From the NCBI RefSeq assembly GCF_900156025.1, contig NZ_FTMO01000004.1, positions 62,001 to 126,000 on the forward strand: DNA of 64,000 bases. Direction: 5' to 3'. Of the stretch, positions 17,507-27,027 are shown in pieces; positions within the stretch are counted from its first letter, which is position 1, and every line of letters starts with the position of its first letter. Below the pieces are notes generated by a model that was not told the DNA's origin, searched no databases, and saw only the letters and a program-made list of their open reading frames with translations. The position numbers and the translations under genes were made by a program. Source of the DNA: Allobosea sp. TND4EK4 (lineage in GTDB: Bacteria; Pseudomonadota; Alphaproteobacteria; Rhizobiales; Beijerinckiaceae).

Positions 17507-18021
17507 CGAGGTCGATCTGCCACACCTTGAAAGGTGTGGCACTGCATGGTGTGGCGGCGGGGCAAACCGGGCTTGCCCCACCTCCCTATAGCCCCCCCTT
17601 TAGGGGGGGCGTAAGGGTGGGGCAGGAGCGGTCGGCGGGTGTGGCACCCGAGGCAGTGGGTGTGGCGGGGCGCCTGGCCTGCCCGGCTCGGTCACTTGAA
17701 CGCCCCGAAGCAGGACCCCGAGGCCGTCCTTCCCGATCAAGCCGAGTGCGGAAACGGATTGCGCCTCGGGCCTCGCGGGTCCTTCCCCAAGGGTACCCCC
17801 CCTGCGCAATGGAAATGGCCCGGCTTTTTGCTAGTGGCCGGATCGAAATTGGGTGCAACGATTTCGGTGCAACGCAACGCTTTGCGCAACGATCAAGGCC
17901 CGGTCTCGCCCCTGCAACTTATGGGCGCACCAGCCTTCCACCGACCCTTCTGCTTTGTCGAAATTCGCCGCGAGCCACCTGGCGCGCGATCGCGAACTCA
18001 TGCCCAGCACTCAGGAGCTGA
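17503..18021 (+). CDS. Uncertain ORF over the repeat-rich region after the helicase
   Basis: A 172-codon frame begins with ATG overlapping the TGA of the helicase (ATGA) and stays open to 18021, four bases before the next start. The predicted protein (MTRSICHTLKGVALHG...) is rich in Arg, Pro and Gly and has no recognisable domain, and the DNA under it carries hairpins and short direct repeats. It may be a chance frame over an origin. The coupling overlap and exact fit between neighbours argue the other way. Confidence 0.3.
   Translation: MTRSICHTLKGVALHGVAAGQTGLAPPPYSPPFRGGVRVGQERSAGVAPEAVGVAGRLACPARSLERPEAGPRGRPSRSSRVRKRIAPRASRVLPQGYPPCAMEMARLFASGRIEIGCNDFGATQRFAQRSRPGLAPATYGRTSLPPTLLLCRNSPRATWRAIANSCPALRS
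17519..17666. repeat. Iteron-like GGTGTGGC repeats, candidate replication origin
   Basis: Four direct copies of GGTGTGGC start at 17533, 17548, 17638 and 17659, and one inverted copy (GCCACACC) starts at 17519. The first inverted and direct copies form a 24-base perfect hairpin (17518-17541: TGCCACACCTT, two bases, AAGGTGTGGCA). Clustering of the 8-mer directly after a replication helicase gene resembles plasmid iterons. Function as an origin or operator is inferred. Confidence 0.5.
17574..17624. other. Nested strong hairpin in the candidate origin
   Basis: An outer arm pair TGCCCCACC (17574-17582) / GGTGGGGCA (17616-17624) encloses an inner pair GCCCCCCCT / AGGGGGGGC (17591-17599 and 17602-17610). 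This could form a cruciform or a single-strand origin structure. There is no following T-run, so a simple terminator is less likely. Confidence 0.55.
17852..17891. repeat. Second short repeat cluster (GGTGCAACG)
   Basis: GGTGCAACG occurs at 17852-17860 and 17866-17874, 14 bases apart, and GCGCAACG follows at 17884-17891. The core GCAACG is present four times within 40 bases. It may be a second set of binding sites in the candidate origin. Confidence 0.35.
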
Positions 18022-18024
18022 ACC

Positions 18025-20322
18025 ATGGTCAAGATTATTGAGGCCCAAGCCCTCATCACCGCAAAGGACGCCACAGGCCAGGCATTTGCCTCGGTCGCGA
18101 AGAATCTTGAGGCGACCAGCAAGGCCGCGCAGGTCGTTTCCCGCGCCAACATTCGTCAGCTCTCCGAGATGAGCCGGAAGTTTGGTGAGTTCACGAAAGC
18201 GACATCCACGCATCTCGATCAGCTTGGCCGGAAGGATCAGGCCATCGATAATCTGACACGATCGATGAAGCGCATGGCCGAGACGCGCACCGCCTTTCGG
18301 GATGCCGAAGCCAACGTCCGCTCCCTTGGCCGGGAAATGAACGCCGCTGGCGAGCCCAGCCGGCGCCTTGCGCGCGACTACGAGGCGGCACAGCGGCAGG
18401 TTCGCAACGCCAGCGCCGCTTTCAGCGATAGCAGCCGCGCTGCGATCGCAGCCAAGCGGGCAGTTAGCGACCTCGGGATGCCGCTTGTCGGCCTGGGGCG
18501 CCAGCAGGCCGAGATTCGAGAGAAGATCACGGCCACGACGCGCGCGCTGAGGCAGCAGGCGCGTGTGGTCTCGAATTTCCGTACACCGCTCACGAAACTT
18601 CCCGGTGCATCGCCAATCATGTCGCACCCACCGGCCCCGCGGCATCCGGTCGGGCTTCCTGAGGCTGTCGCTGGCGTCGGTATCTGGCAAACGGTGCAGG
18701 ATACCATGCTCTCCGGCATGAACGTCGACACCGAGCGTTCTCAGGCACGTCAGGCCGGCTGGACCGACAAAGAGATCGAGACGCTGGAACACCGCGCCAA
18801 CCGCTTCGCCGCGCAATATGGCGTCGCGCCCGCCACGGCGATGAACATCATCCGCGAGGCCCGCCCGACCTTCGGTGGAGATCTCCAGCAGACGCTGCAG
18901 AACGTACCGGACTTCTTCAAGGTGTTGACGGCCATGCGGCAGAAATCGCCTCAAGCTAGCGAGGGGGAGCACGGCTACCAGCTTGGCATGCTGATCAAGG
19001 CCGGCGAGATCCTCGGCTATTCGTCGGAACCGAAAAAACTGCGTGAGTACGCGGATTTCATGACGCAGATGGTGCAGGTCCACGGCTCCGCGCTGCGCGG
19101 CGAGGAAATCCTCAACTTCGCGAAAAGCAGTAAATCGGCCGGATCGGCCGCCAGCTTCGATTTTCTCAAGTCGGTTATGCCGACCATGCTGCCGGAACTT
19201 GGCGGCGATCGCCTCGGTACGGCGCTGATGACGCTGCGCCAGGCCTTGGTCGGCGGCAAGATGAAGAAGCGCGCGGCTGAAGCGATGACGGAGTACGGCC
19301 TTATCGACCCGGCCGGCGTAATCGCCACCAAAGATGAAGACGTGAAGGGCGTCCGGCAGGATGCCGTCAAGGGCTGGAAGATTGCCGAAAAGAACCCGCT
19401 GGAGTGGGTTAGGGATTTCGCGATCCCCGCCATGGACGAAAAAGGCGTGAAGCCTGAGGAGCGGTCCGCCATTATCTCGACCTTCTTTAGCGATCGCAAT
19501 GCGGAATACATCATCAACCTGATGATGACGCAGATGGCTCGTCTGGAGAAGGACCGGGCCACTGTCGAGAAGGCGAAAGGCCTCCCCGGTGTCGACCAGG
19601 CGCTGAAGGATGATCCCTATCTCGCTGTGAATCGGGTCAAGGGCAGTCTGAAGAATGTCGGCGCGGCCATCAGCGATCCAGCCATCGAGCCGTTGAAGAA
19701 GGCTGCGGACGCGGCAGCCGAGAACCTCAACAGCGCAGCCGAGGCCGCGCGCGGGAACAAGACAGCCACCGGCGCCGGCGTCGCTGGCGGCGCGATTGCC
19801 GGTGGAGCCCTGGCGACCTATCTCACGCAGGGAGCGGGCGTCTTGTTGCGGTTGGGCAGCATGGCGGTCGGCGTTGGTGGCGGCGCCGTCGCGGGTGGCC
19901 TAGCCGTCCCGCTCCTCATCCAGAAGGCGCTCGAAAGTGACGAGCGGATGAAGAACCGTGCTGAGACCTATTTCAAAGTCGGGCCGGATGTATTCGAGCG
20001 GTCGAGGCTGGCCCAGGATGCTTTCCGACGCGATCCGGAGGCCGCCCGCGGCCGAGCGATGATGGACTTGCAGCGGCGCTCCGAAACAGCGGTCGAGCCC
20101 GTGGTGAAGCCCGACCAGGTCACGGCGAAGCTGGAAGGTCAGGCGCTGGTCGGCGTCAATGTGACTGTTGAACCCACTCCGGATTTCATCGTCAAGATTG
20201 TGAAAGCCGTGCTCTCCCAAGTCGGCCACATCGCTGTCGACGCAAGTGGCCCGGGCTCGACGGGGCGCTCCATGACGGAGGCCGCAGCTCCCGAAACCGG
20301 TCGCCAGATGGGGCCGCGCTGA
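18025..20322 (+). CDS. Tape-measure-like phage protein
   Basis: A 765-residue protein. The N-terminal quarter is helical and coiled-coil-like, full of Ala, Lys and Arg. The middle (about 230-510) has the pattern of phage-tail tape-measure (PhageMin_Tail) domains: NRFAAQYGVAPATAMNIIRE, then a run of helices with GYQLGMLIKAGEILGYSS and LGTALMTLRQAL. A hydrophobic Gly/Ala-rich segment lies at about 585-640, as in many tape measures. Tape measures set tail length and help DNA entry. The family call is by pattern; no tail tube, chaperone or baseplate gene is nearby, which is odd. The ATG at 18025 follows AGGAG. Confidence 0.6.
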   Translation: MVKIIEAQALITAKDATGQAFASVAKNLEATSKAAQVVSRANIRQLSEMSRKFGEFTKATSTHLDQLGRKDQAIDNLTRSMKRMAETRTAFRDAEANVRSLGREMNAAGEPSRRLARDYEAAQRQVRNASAAFSDSSRAAIAAKRAVSDLGMPLVGLGRQQAEIREKITATTRALRQQARVVSNFRTPLTKLPGASPIMSHPPAPRHPVGLPEAVAGVGIWQTVQDTMLSGMNVDTERSQARQAGWTDKEIETLEHRANRFAAQYGVAPATAMNIIREARPTFGGDLQQTLQNVPDFFKVLTAMRQKSPQASEGEHGYQLGMLIKAGEILGYSSEPKKLREYADFMTQMVQVHGSALRGEEILNFAKSSKSAGSAASFDFLKSVMPTMLPELGGDRLGTALMTLRQALVGGKMKKRAAEAMTEYGLIDPAGVIATKDEDVKGVRQDAVKGWKIAEKNPLEWVRDFAIPAMDEKGVKPEERSAIISTFFSDRNAEYIINLMMTQMARLEKDRATVEKAKGLPGVDQALKDDPYLAVNRVKGSLKNVGAAISDPAIEPLKKAADAAAENLNSAAEAARGNKTATGAGVAGGAIAGGALATYLTQGAGVLLRLGSMAVGVGGGAVAGGLAVPLLIQKALESDERMKNRAETYFKVGPDVFERSRLAQDAFRRDPEAARGRAMMDLQRRSETAVEPVVKPDQVTAKLEGQALVGVNVTVEPTPDFIVKIVKAVLSQVGHIAVDASGPGSTGRSMTEAAAPETGRQMGPR

Positions 20323-20358
20323 CGCGCGGTCCTGCGAACCCGTCAGAAGGAGAGCAAT

Positions 20359-20667
20359 ATGACCATGAAGCTTGACGACGAAGATCACATCGTCCCGGTA
20401 ACCAGGTTGGATGTCGAGGCCTTGCAGCGGGAGATGCAGGAGCTGTGCGAGGAGATGGAGGAGGCCCGGCACATTGCCTATGAGGGCTCCTTCGCCGCCA
20501 TGCAGGATTTCCTCTCTGGGATCGGCGGCTGGTGCGAGGAGCGTGGGCTCGTCGCCTCGACGATCACCCCGACGGGTGACGAGGAAGCCGACTTTCTCAA
20601 CATGCTGCGCGCTATGCGCGGGATGGCGGACGATATTTTGACCCTTACGGGGAAATCCCGGCAGTAA
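20359..20667 (+). CDS. Small acidic protein of unknown function
   Basis: A 102-residue protein with a helical Glu-rich stretch (VEALQREMQELCEEMEEARH) and no recognised domain. It has a very good ribosome site (AAGGAGAGCAAT) before the ATG at 20359. It is the last forward gene of the helicase/tape-measure group, and its end faces the convergent excisionase-like gene 16 bases away. Confidence 0.65.
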   Translation: MTMKLDDEDHIVPVTRLDVEALQREMQELCEEMEEARHIAYEGSFAAMQDFLSGIGGWCEERGLVASTITPTGDEEADFLNMLRAMRGMADDILTLTGKSRQ

Positions 20668-20683
20668 CGCCAGTAAGAGGGTG

Positions 20684-21055
20684 TCACTCTTCGTGCGACA
20701 ATTTCTTAGGCGAGCGCGTTTCGCAGCGGGCCAGTGCCGCCGCTAGGGCAATCTGGCTCTGCTGCTCTTCCGAGGCGGATTGATGAGGTGTGCGAGCCGG
20801 AGAGATAGACGGCTGTAGAGACCGCGCCCTTCGTTCCTCTCGGCATCTGCGGGTCATCTCATCGATAGCAGCGAGCGAGGTGTATTCTTTCCCTGCCGTG
20901 ATCCAGGTTTCCAAGCGACCTGCATCGCGTTCGCGCCGAAGACCACCCGCTTTCATCGACCCGTCGGGAAAGGCCAATGCAGCGGCAACGGCAATCCGGA
21001 TCGGCGTATCGGCGGCGAGGGCGGTCCTGTCTGGCAGCACGGTTTCTATTGCCAT
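20684..21055 (-). CDS. Excisionase-like DNA-binding protein
   Basis: A 123-residue protein. The core FPDGSMKAGGLRRERDAGRL followed by ETWITAGKEYTSLAAIDEM resembles proteins annotated as excisionases in Hyphomicrobiales prophages: a short winged-helix like MerR, with GRL leading into the wing. The C-terminal half is charged and probably disordered. Excisionases bind next to the attachment site and direct the integrase to excise. It lies in the same minus-strand unit as the Arc-type gene at 21068, 12 bases downstream of it, so it should be controlled by the operators at 21362-21452. Confidence 0.55.
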   Translation of the reverse strand: MAIETVLPDRTALAADTPIRIAVAAALAFPDGSMKAGGLRRERDAGRLETWITAGKEYTSLAAIDEMTRRCREERRARSLQPSISPARTPHQSASEEQQSQIALAAALARCETRSPKKLSHEE

Positions 21056-21067
21056 AATGACTCGCCG

Positions 21068-21358
21068 CTACTTTTTTGCCCTGCCCTTGGAGATCTTCTG
21101 CGCGATCTGATCGAGACGATTGAGCAGTACGTCTACATCGTAGCTTTCGGCCGGGAATTCGTGCTTGGATTCCTTGTAGACCAAGGGCTGATCGCCCGGT
21201 TTCCAAGGCTCGAGGCTTTCCAGCAGCCGCGCTACGATCTCTGCATTCATGCTGCGCTTGTTGTGATCGGCTTGGAGCTTCAGCATCTCGCGCACGCCGT
21301 CTGGCAGGCGCAACATGACTTTATCGTGCTCTCGGACCTGCTTCTCGCTCATTGGCAT
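21068..21358 (-). CDS. Arc-type ribbon-helix-helix DNA-binding protein
   Basis: A 96-residue protein whose N-terminal half is an Arc/MetJ-type ribbon-helix-helix domain: the DNA-contacting strand is DKVMLRLPDG, then helices REMLKLQADHNKRSMNAEIVARLLESL, with the hallmark R-S-M-N-A-E-I. The C-terminal half (YDVDVLLNRLDQIAQKI) is a helix that may mediate tetramer formation. A start at 21352 is also possible and would fit a -10 box near 21362. It is divergent from a second protein of the same family, with palindromic operators between them, and it precedes the excisionase-like gene. Confidence 0.85.
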   Translation of the reverse strand: MPMSEKQVREHDKVMLRLPDGVREMLKLQADHNKRSMNAEIVARLLESLEPWKPGDQPLVYKESKHEFPAESYDVDVLLNRLDQIAQKISKGRAKK

Positions 21359-21361
21359 TCC

Positions 21362-21452
21362 ATACTATCACGGTGACACCTTGAAAATGATGTCACCGTG
21401 ACTTTTCTGATTGACGAAGATACGTCACGGTGACATTATAAGTCACCGTGAC
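21362..21452. promoter_or_regulatory. Divergent promoter region with four GTCAC(C/G)GTGAC operators
   Basis: Four near-perfect copies of the 11-base palindrome GTCAC(C/G)GTGAC lie at 21367-21377 (first base A), 21392-21402, 21424-21434 and 21442-21452, between the two divergent Arc-type genes. A forward promoter TTGACG (21411-21416) to CATTAT (21434-21439) has exact 17-base spacing. Operator 3 lies between its boxes and operator 4 at its start site. Operators 1 and 2 flank a reverse -10 candidate (TAGTAT, 21362-21367). This layout is what a mutual repressor switch requires. Binding is inferred. Confidence 0.8.
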
Positions 21453-21468
21453 ACTAGAGGGCAGCAAC

Positions 21469-21681
21469 GTGGCTCCGAGCGCTCAATTGGATAAATTCAT
21501 GGTCCGCCTTCCCGAAGGCCTGAGAGATCGCCTCGCGGCGGCAGCACGGGCCAACCGTCGTTCGATGAACGCGGAGTTGATAGTCCACCTCGAAGCCGCG
21601 CTGGCTGGCGAGGTCACCTCGTCACTTCCGCCATCGAGCGTCACTGCCGGCAACTCAATCACGCAGTTCAGTCGCGACTAG
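21469..21681 (+). CDS. Second Arc-type ribbon-helix-helix protein
   Basis: A 70-residue protein with the strand LDKFMVRLPEG and helices RDRLAAAARANRRSMNAELIVHLEAAL, again with R-S-M-N-A-E. It is a paralogue of the divergent protein but lacks its C-terminal helix. I chose the GTG at 21469 because AGAGGG lies eight bases before it. A GTG at 21448 falls within operator 4, almost at the expected transcription start. This gene heads the forward transcript that leads to the capsid and integrase genes. Confidence 0.78.
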   Translation: MAPSAQLDKFMVRLPEGLRDRLAAAARANRRSMNAELIVHLEAALAGEVTSSLPPSSVTAGNSITQFSRD

Positions 21682-21733
21682 TCGCGTTCGTCGCCATCGC
21701 GGCCGTTATCTCATTCCCGTTCGGAGACTTCTA

Positions 21734-22258
21734 ATGCACAGCGCACGCGTTGCGGCAGCCGCTCCCGGCTTGCCCGAAGAGGCCACAACTGACTTCCATC
21801 TCTCGATCGGCCGGCAGATTGCCCGCCTTCGCACCGAGATGGCGCGCGTCGAGGCTGAGGAACAGTCGCTTAGGGAGCGCGAATCGCCCGGCGACGCCTA
21901 CATGACCCGGGCCGCCGAGCATCTTTACGATCGCGACGACACGCTGATCGGAGCGCTGGCTGCCTTTCCCGCTCAGTCGTTGGCGGGCGCCACCGTGCAG
22001 CTCGCGGCAGCGATGAAGCTCCATTCGGTCTCGGAAATATTCACGGACCGCCGACCGGAGGATGATCGCGCAATCTCGCGGCTGCTAGGGTCAGCGATCC
22101 GCGTCATGGTCGACGCCGCCGGCCTCGATCCGGCCCGTGACGGAATCGCCGATCTTGCCGAACTTTACCGGTGCTGCTGGCGCAACCCATTCGAGACGGT
22201 CGCCGAGCTTTTCCCGGAAGGCCGGAGTGTGGGCGAAACGGAAGCCGTCGACCGATAA
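21734..22258 (+). CDS. Element protein of unknown function
   Basis: A 174-residue protein with no recognised family. It starts with an Ala-rich region, then a helical part (SIGRQIARLRTEMARVEAEE) likely to form a coiled coil. A second half (AISRLLGSAIRVMVDAAGLD) is also helical, and two adjacent cysteines occur in YRCCWRNPF. No signal or membrane segment. It lies in the forward operon between the regulator and capsid genes. Confidence 0.6.
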   Translation: MHSARVAAAAPGLPEEATTDFHLSIGRQIARLRTEMARVEAEEQSLRERESPGDAYMTRAAEHLYDRDDTLIGALAAFPAQSLAGATVQLAAAMKLHSVSEIFTDRRPEDDRAISRLLGSAIRVMVDAAGLDPARDGIADLAELYRCCWRNPFETVAELFPEGRSVGETEAVDR

Positions 22259-22274
22259 TTCGATGGAGTGCCCT

Positions 22275-22493
22275 ATGCCAGGCCCGCACACCCCTCTGAC
22301 CGTGAAAGATTATGACGACGCAATCCTCTACCTGGCGGAATGCGTCGTCGCCCACGGCGCGCGCTTCTCACCCATTCTGGAAAAGTTGATCGCCGGCCGC
22401 GACGCGCTTGTTCAGCGCCCCGACCCGATCGAGCGGGCGCGCGCGATCATCGAGGCTGCCAGAAATAGATCCTTCAGCGATCCAATTTCTTGA
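22275..22493 (+). CDS. Small element protein of unknown function
   Basis: A 72-residue protein that starts MPGPHTPLTVKDYDDAILYL and is mostly helical (ILEKLIAGRDAL). The ATG at 22275 has GGAG six bases before it. An upstream in-frame ATG at 22263 has none. It has no recognisable domain. It is 16 bases after the preceding gene, so probably the same transcript. Confidence 0.5.
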   Translation: MPGPHTPLTVKDYDDAILYLAECVVAHGARFSPILEKLIAGRDALVQRPDPIERARAIIEAARNRSFSDPIS

Positions 22494-22545
22494 CGGGGAA
22501 ATTTTTCTGATCCATAAGTGATCCAATTCCACTTAGGAGGGTTCG

Positions 22546-23085
22546 ATGAACCGTAGGCAGCATCTCAAGATCACCGGCCTCAGCGACGCCAAACTGAAAT
22601 ACCTCGCTCGCAACAACCTGACGCCGACTGTGCAAGGCGCGAGCGCGGAGCGCGAAGGCTACAACGGATATGGCGTCAACGAGGCGCTCATGACCCGCCT
22701 GGCCGTTGCGCTCGCGCAAAACTCCATCGACCAGGGGGAAGCAAGCACCACCGTCGTCAATGGCTACTCGGCGATGCTGGAGAGGCACCGCAACGATTTC
22801 GTCCCCGGCTCGGAGCCGATCTATTTCGGTCTCTGCAAGGTTCTTCATCACGGGATGAACGAGCCGTTCGCCATCTTCGGCCCAATCAACGATCTTGCCT
22901 TCTATCACGAGCACTCCGGCGAGCGACTCCCGGCCGCAGGCGCAGGCTTCGCGCTGTCCACGGTGTCTCTCGTCAATTTCAGCCAGCTCCTGGTCGATGT
23001 TCATGCCGCTGCGCAGGAGGATGGCATCGCGCCGGTTCTCGACTGGATCGCAGAGCTGTCCACCCCGCGCGGTGGTGAGGCCTGA
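22546..23085 (+). CDS. Element protein of unknown function
   Basis: A 179-residue protein with a ribosome site AGGAGGG just upstream. The start (LKITGLSDAKLKYLARNNLT) looks like a small DNA-binding fold of the MerR/terminase-small-subunit kind, but the likeness is too weak for a call. The rest is a mixed alpha/beta domain with VNFSQLLVDVHAAAQEDG. Its TGA shares an A with the ATG of the next gene (TGATG), so the two are coupled. Confidence 0.6.
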   Translation: MNRRQHLKITGLSDAKLKYLARNNLTPTVQGASAEREGYNGYGVNEALMTRLAVALAQNSIDQGEASTTVVNGYSAMLERHRNDFVPGSEPIYFGLCKVLHHGMNEPFAIFGPINDLAFYHEHSGERLPAAGAGFALSTVSLVNFSQLLVDVHAAAQEDGIAPVLDWIAELSTPRGGEA

Positions 23086-23285
23086 TGTGCAGCGGTCTTT
23101 CATCGAACTCGGCAGGACCGAGGGCTGCGCTTGCCACGCTCCGCGAGCACCTCGACTTCGATACCACCGAGGTCGATGCACAAGGCCGCTATGTCCTCGA
23201 TTTCGAGGCCATGAACGACATCGCCGACGCGCTCGATGACATCGAGGAAGCGCTCGGCGAGGAAGTTTCGGAGGAAAGCGAGTGA
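23085..23285 (+). CDS. Small acidic protein coupled to the capsid gene
   Basis: A 66-residue acidic protein (FEAMNDIADALDDIEEALGE near the end). It overlaps both neighbours by a few bases: TGATG upstream, and GTGA with the protease/capsid gene downstream. Its coupling to the capsid gene suggests a role in head assembly or protection, but nothing in the sequence proves it. Confidence 0.55.
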   Translation: MCSGLSSNSAGPRAALATLREHLDFDTTEVDAQGRYVLDFEAMNDIADALDDIEEALGEEVSEESE

Positions 23286-25159
23286 TTGTCGCTCTTCTCT
23301 CACGCTCGCACGATCGGATGCAGACGCGCCTCAAGGCGCCTGACCCGCGCGCCCTCGCCGCTCCGTCGAGCTACGATTCGGATGCTCACACGATCGAAGC
23401 CGTTGTCGCGACAGACACGCCGATCGAGCGCTACGGCGTCAAAGAAATTCTCGTCATGTCGGACGATGCCGCCGATCTCGGCCGCGCGGACGGCGGTCGC
23501 ATGGCCTTCCTGCTCAACCACAATCCCGACCGCCCGATCGGAACCGTGGTCAAGGTTACGATGAAAAAAGGGCAACTCATTGCGCTGCTGCGCTTCGCCG
23601 ACACGGACGAGGGCCGCAAGGCCGAAGGCCAGGTTGCGCGCGGCGAGCTGTCGCAATTCTCGATCGGCTTCAGCGTCCGCGACTGGAGCCAGCGTCACTC
23701 CTCCTCCGGCACCGACTCGGTCCGCGCCGTCGATTGGGAACTGTACGAGGTCTCGCTCGTCTCGATCCCCGCCGACAAGGCCGCTGTGGTGCGCTCCTTG
23801 AAAGGAACCGGGTCCATGGACCTCGAAGACGACTCGCACACCAACGCCAACCCGACGGTTCCGCCGGTCGACAATACAGCCCCGCAGACCCGGGCCGAAC
23901 GCTCTCGCGTGCGCGATATCACGAATATCGGCCGCAGGGGCGGGATGCCCCAGCAGGCGATCGATGACGCGATCGAGGAAGGCACGCCAGTCGAGACCTT
24001 CCGCGCAGCGGCGTTGGACGCGCTGGCCGCTCGTACTCAGCCGCTCGTGCCGCGTGCCGTGGACTACTCGGTCTCGATCGGCCGCGACGAGGGGGACATC
24101 CGCCTCCGCGACATGTCGCAGGAGCTGATGCGCCGGATGGCCGGAGAAAGCGCGCCGCGCTCGGCCTCGTCGCAACGCTATTTCGATATTCCGCTGGTCG
24201 AGCTGGCGGCGGAAGTTATCGGCCATCGCGGCCGCATCGGACATTCGGCCGCCGAGCGCGAGCGCATTCTCAAGCGCGCGTTCCATGCAACGTCGGACTT
24301 TCCGGCGATGTTCGAAACGGCCACGAATGGCCGCATGGCTGAGCGCTACACCGCAGCCCAGCCGACATATCGCACGCTATGCCGGCGCCGCGACCTCTCG
24401 GATTTCCGTCCGGCCCCGCACTATCGACCTGGTGACCTGCCGGCCCTGGCCAAGCTGGCGGAAGGTGGCGAAATCACCTTCGGAACCTTCTCCGAAAGCC
24501 GCGAGTATCTGATGGTCGCGCCCTATGCCAAGGGCCTCGGCTTCACGCGACAGATGCTCGTCAATGACGACTATGGCGCGATCGACGATCTGCTGAACAG
24601 CTATGGCGAGCGTGTCATCGCGTTTGAGGAGCGCCTTTTCTGGACGCTTGTCCTCTCGGCTGCCAAGGCGGGACCGACGCTCCAGTCGACCAACCGCCCC
24701 ATCTTCAACACGACCGACGGCACTCTGCCCGCCACCGCCGGCGGCGTCAACGAGACCATGATTTCCGCGGCGCGCTCGGCGATGCGAAAGCAAAAGTCGC
24801 TCGACGGCCTGTTCGTGCAATCCGAGCCGAAATTCATTGTCGTCGGACCTGATCAGGAATTGGCGGCTGACAGACTCTTGGCCTCGATCGTCCCGAATGA
24901 GGTCAGCAAGGCCAATCCGTTTGCCGGCACGCTGACCAAGGTGGTCACCCCGGAGATCCCTGACAACTCCTGGTATCTCTTCGCCGACCCGACGAAGGTC
25001 CCCACCTTCATCTATAGCCTGCTGGAGGGGTACATCGCACCCCGGCTGACGCTGCACTCGCCATTCGAGACTCAGGGCGTCAAGGCCAAGATCGAACACG
25101 ACGTCGGCTTTGCTGCGGTCGACTTCCGCGGCGCCTATCGGAATCCCGGCCTAGCCTAG
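23282..25159 (+). CDS. Prohead protease/major capsid protein fusion
   Basis: A 625-residue protein joining two head-assembly functions. The N-terminal 180 residues are an HK97-type prohead protease: LLNHNPDRPIG with catalytic histidine about H80, SQFSIGFSV with catalytic serine about S127, and LYEVSLVSIPAD. The C-terminal part (from about 330) is a major capsid protein of the Mu gpT-like kind: AERYTAAQPTYRTLCRRRDL, GGEITFGTFSESREYLMVAP and AFEERLFWTLVL. The two are separate proteins in many phages; the fused form is known in Proteobacterial phages. The GTG at 23282 is coupled to the preceding gene. A start at 23318 (MQTRLKAP) is possible. It should form the shell of a particle, yet no portal or terminase accompanies it. 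Confidence 0.88.
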   Translation: MIVALLSRSHDRMQTRLKAPDPRALAAPSSYDSDAHTIEAVVATDTPIERYGVKEILVMSDDAADLGRADGGRMAFLLNHNPDRPIGTVVKVTMKKGQLIALLRFADTDEGRKAEGQVARGELSQFSIGFSVRDWSQRHSSSGTDSVRAVDWELYEVSLVSIPADKAAVVRSLKGTGSMDLEDDSHTNANPTVPPVDNTAPQTRAERSRVRDITNIGRRGGMPQQAIDDAIEEGTPVETFRAAALDALAARTQPLVPRAVDYSVSIGRDEGDIRLRDMSQELMRRMAGESAPRSASSQRYFDIPLVELAAEVIGHRGRIGHSAAERERILKRAFHATSDFPAMFETATNGRMAERYTAAQPTYRTLCRRRDLSDFRPAPHYRPGDLPALAKLAEGGEITFGTFSESREYLMVAPYAKGLGFTRQMLVNDDYGAIDDLLNSYGERVIAFEERLFWTLVLSAAKAGPTLQSTNRPIFNTTDGTLPATAGGVNETMISAARSAMRKQKSLDGLFVQSEPKFIVVGPDQELAADRLLASIVPNEVSKANPFAGTLTKVVTPEIPDNSWYLFADPTKVPTFIYSLLEGYIAPRLTLHSPFETQGVKAKIEHDVGFAAVDFRGAYRNPGLA

Positions 25160-25475
25160 CCGGGATGGCGGGCGATCTGGTGGCGCCCGCCGCAAACCCG
25201 CGCCCTGCTTCGGTTCTCTCCATGACGGAGCGGGGCGCGGACACTCTCACTCAAAGACCGAGCGCTATGCCGCACGCGACCATGCCCGTCATCGACCCGG
25301 CGTCCTACCTCTCGGAATCCGAGGTGGAACAGCGCTGGCGATTTCTCAAGTCTGGCGAAATGCGCCGGGCGCGCAAGGCTGGGCTGATTGCGTTTTACGC
25401 CTTCCCGTCCGGTCCGCACTACACGGCCGAAGCTGTGCAGGAATATCTCGATCATCGCTACCACAGGACAGCATC

Positions 25476-26905
<1,430 letters not shown>

Positions 26906-27027
26906 GATGCCGCGCCTGGCGACGCGACGGGGTAGCATGTCCGGGCCTGACGGCCGCAGCCATGCTGCGAGGTGAGGGGGCTATAGCGGCTCGCCTTTTG
27001 GCTGGCAAGGCATCTGCCGCATAATTT

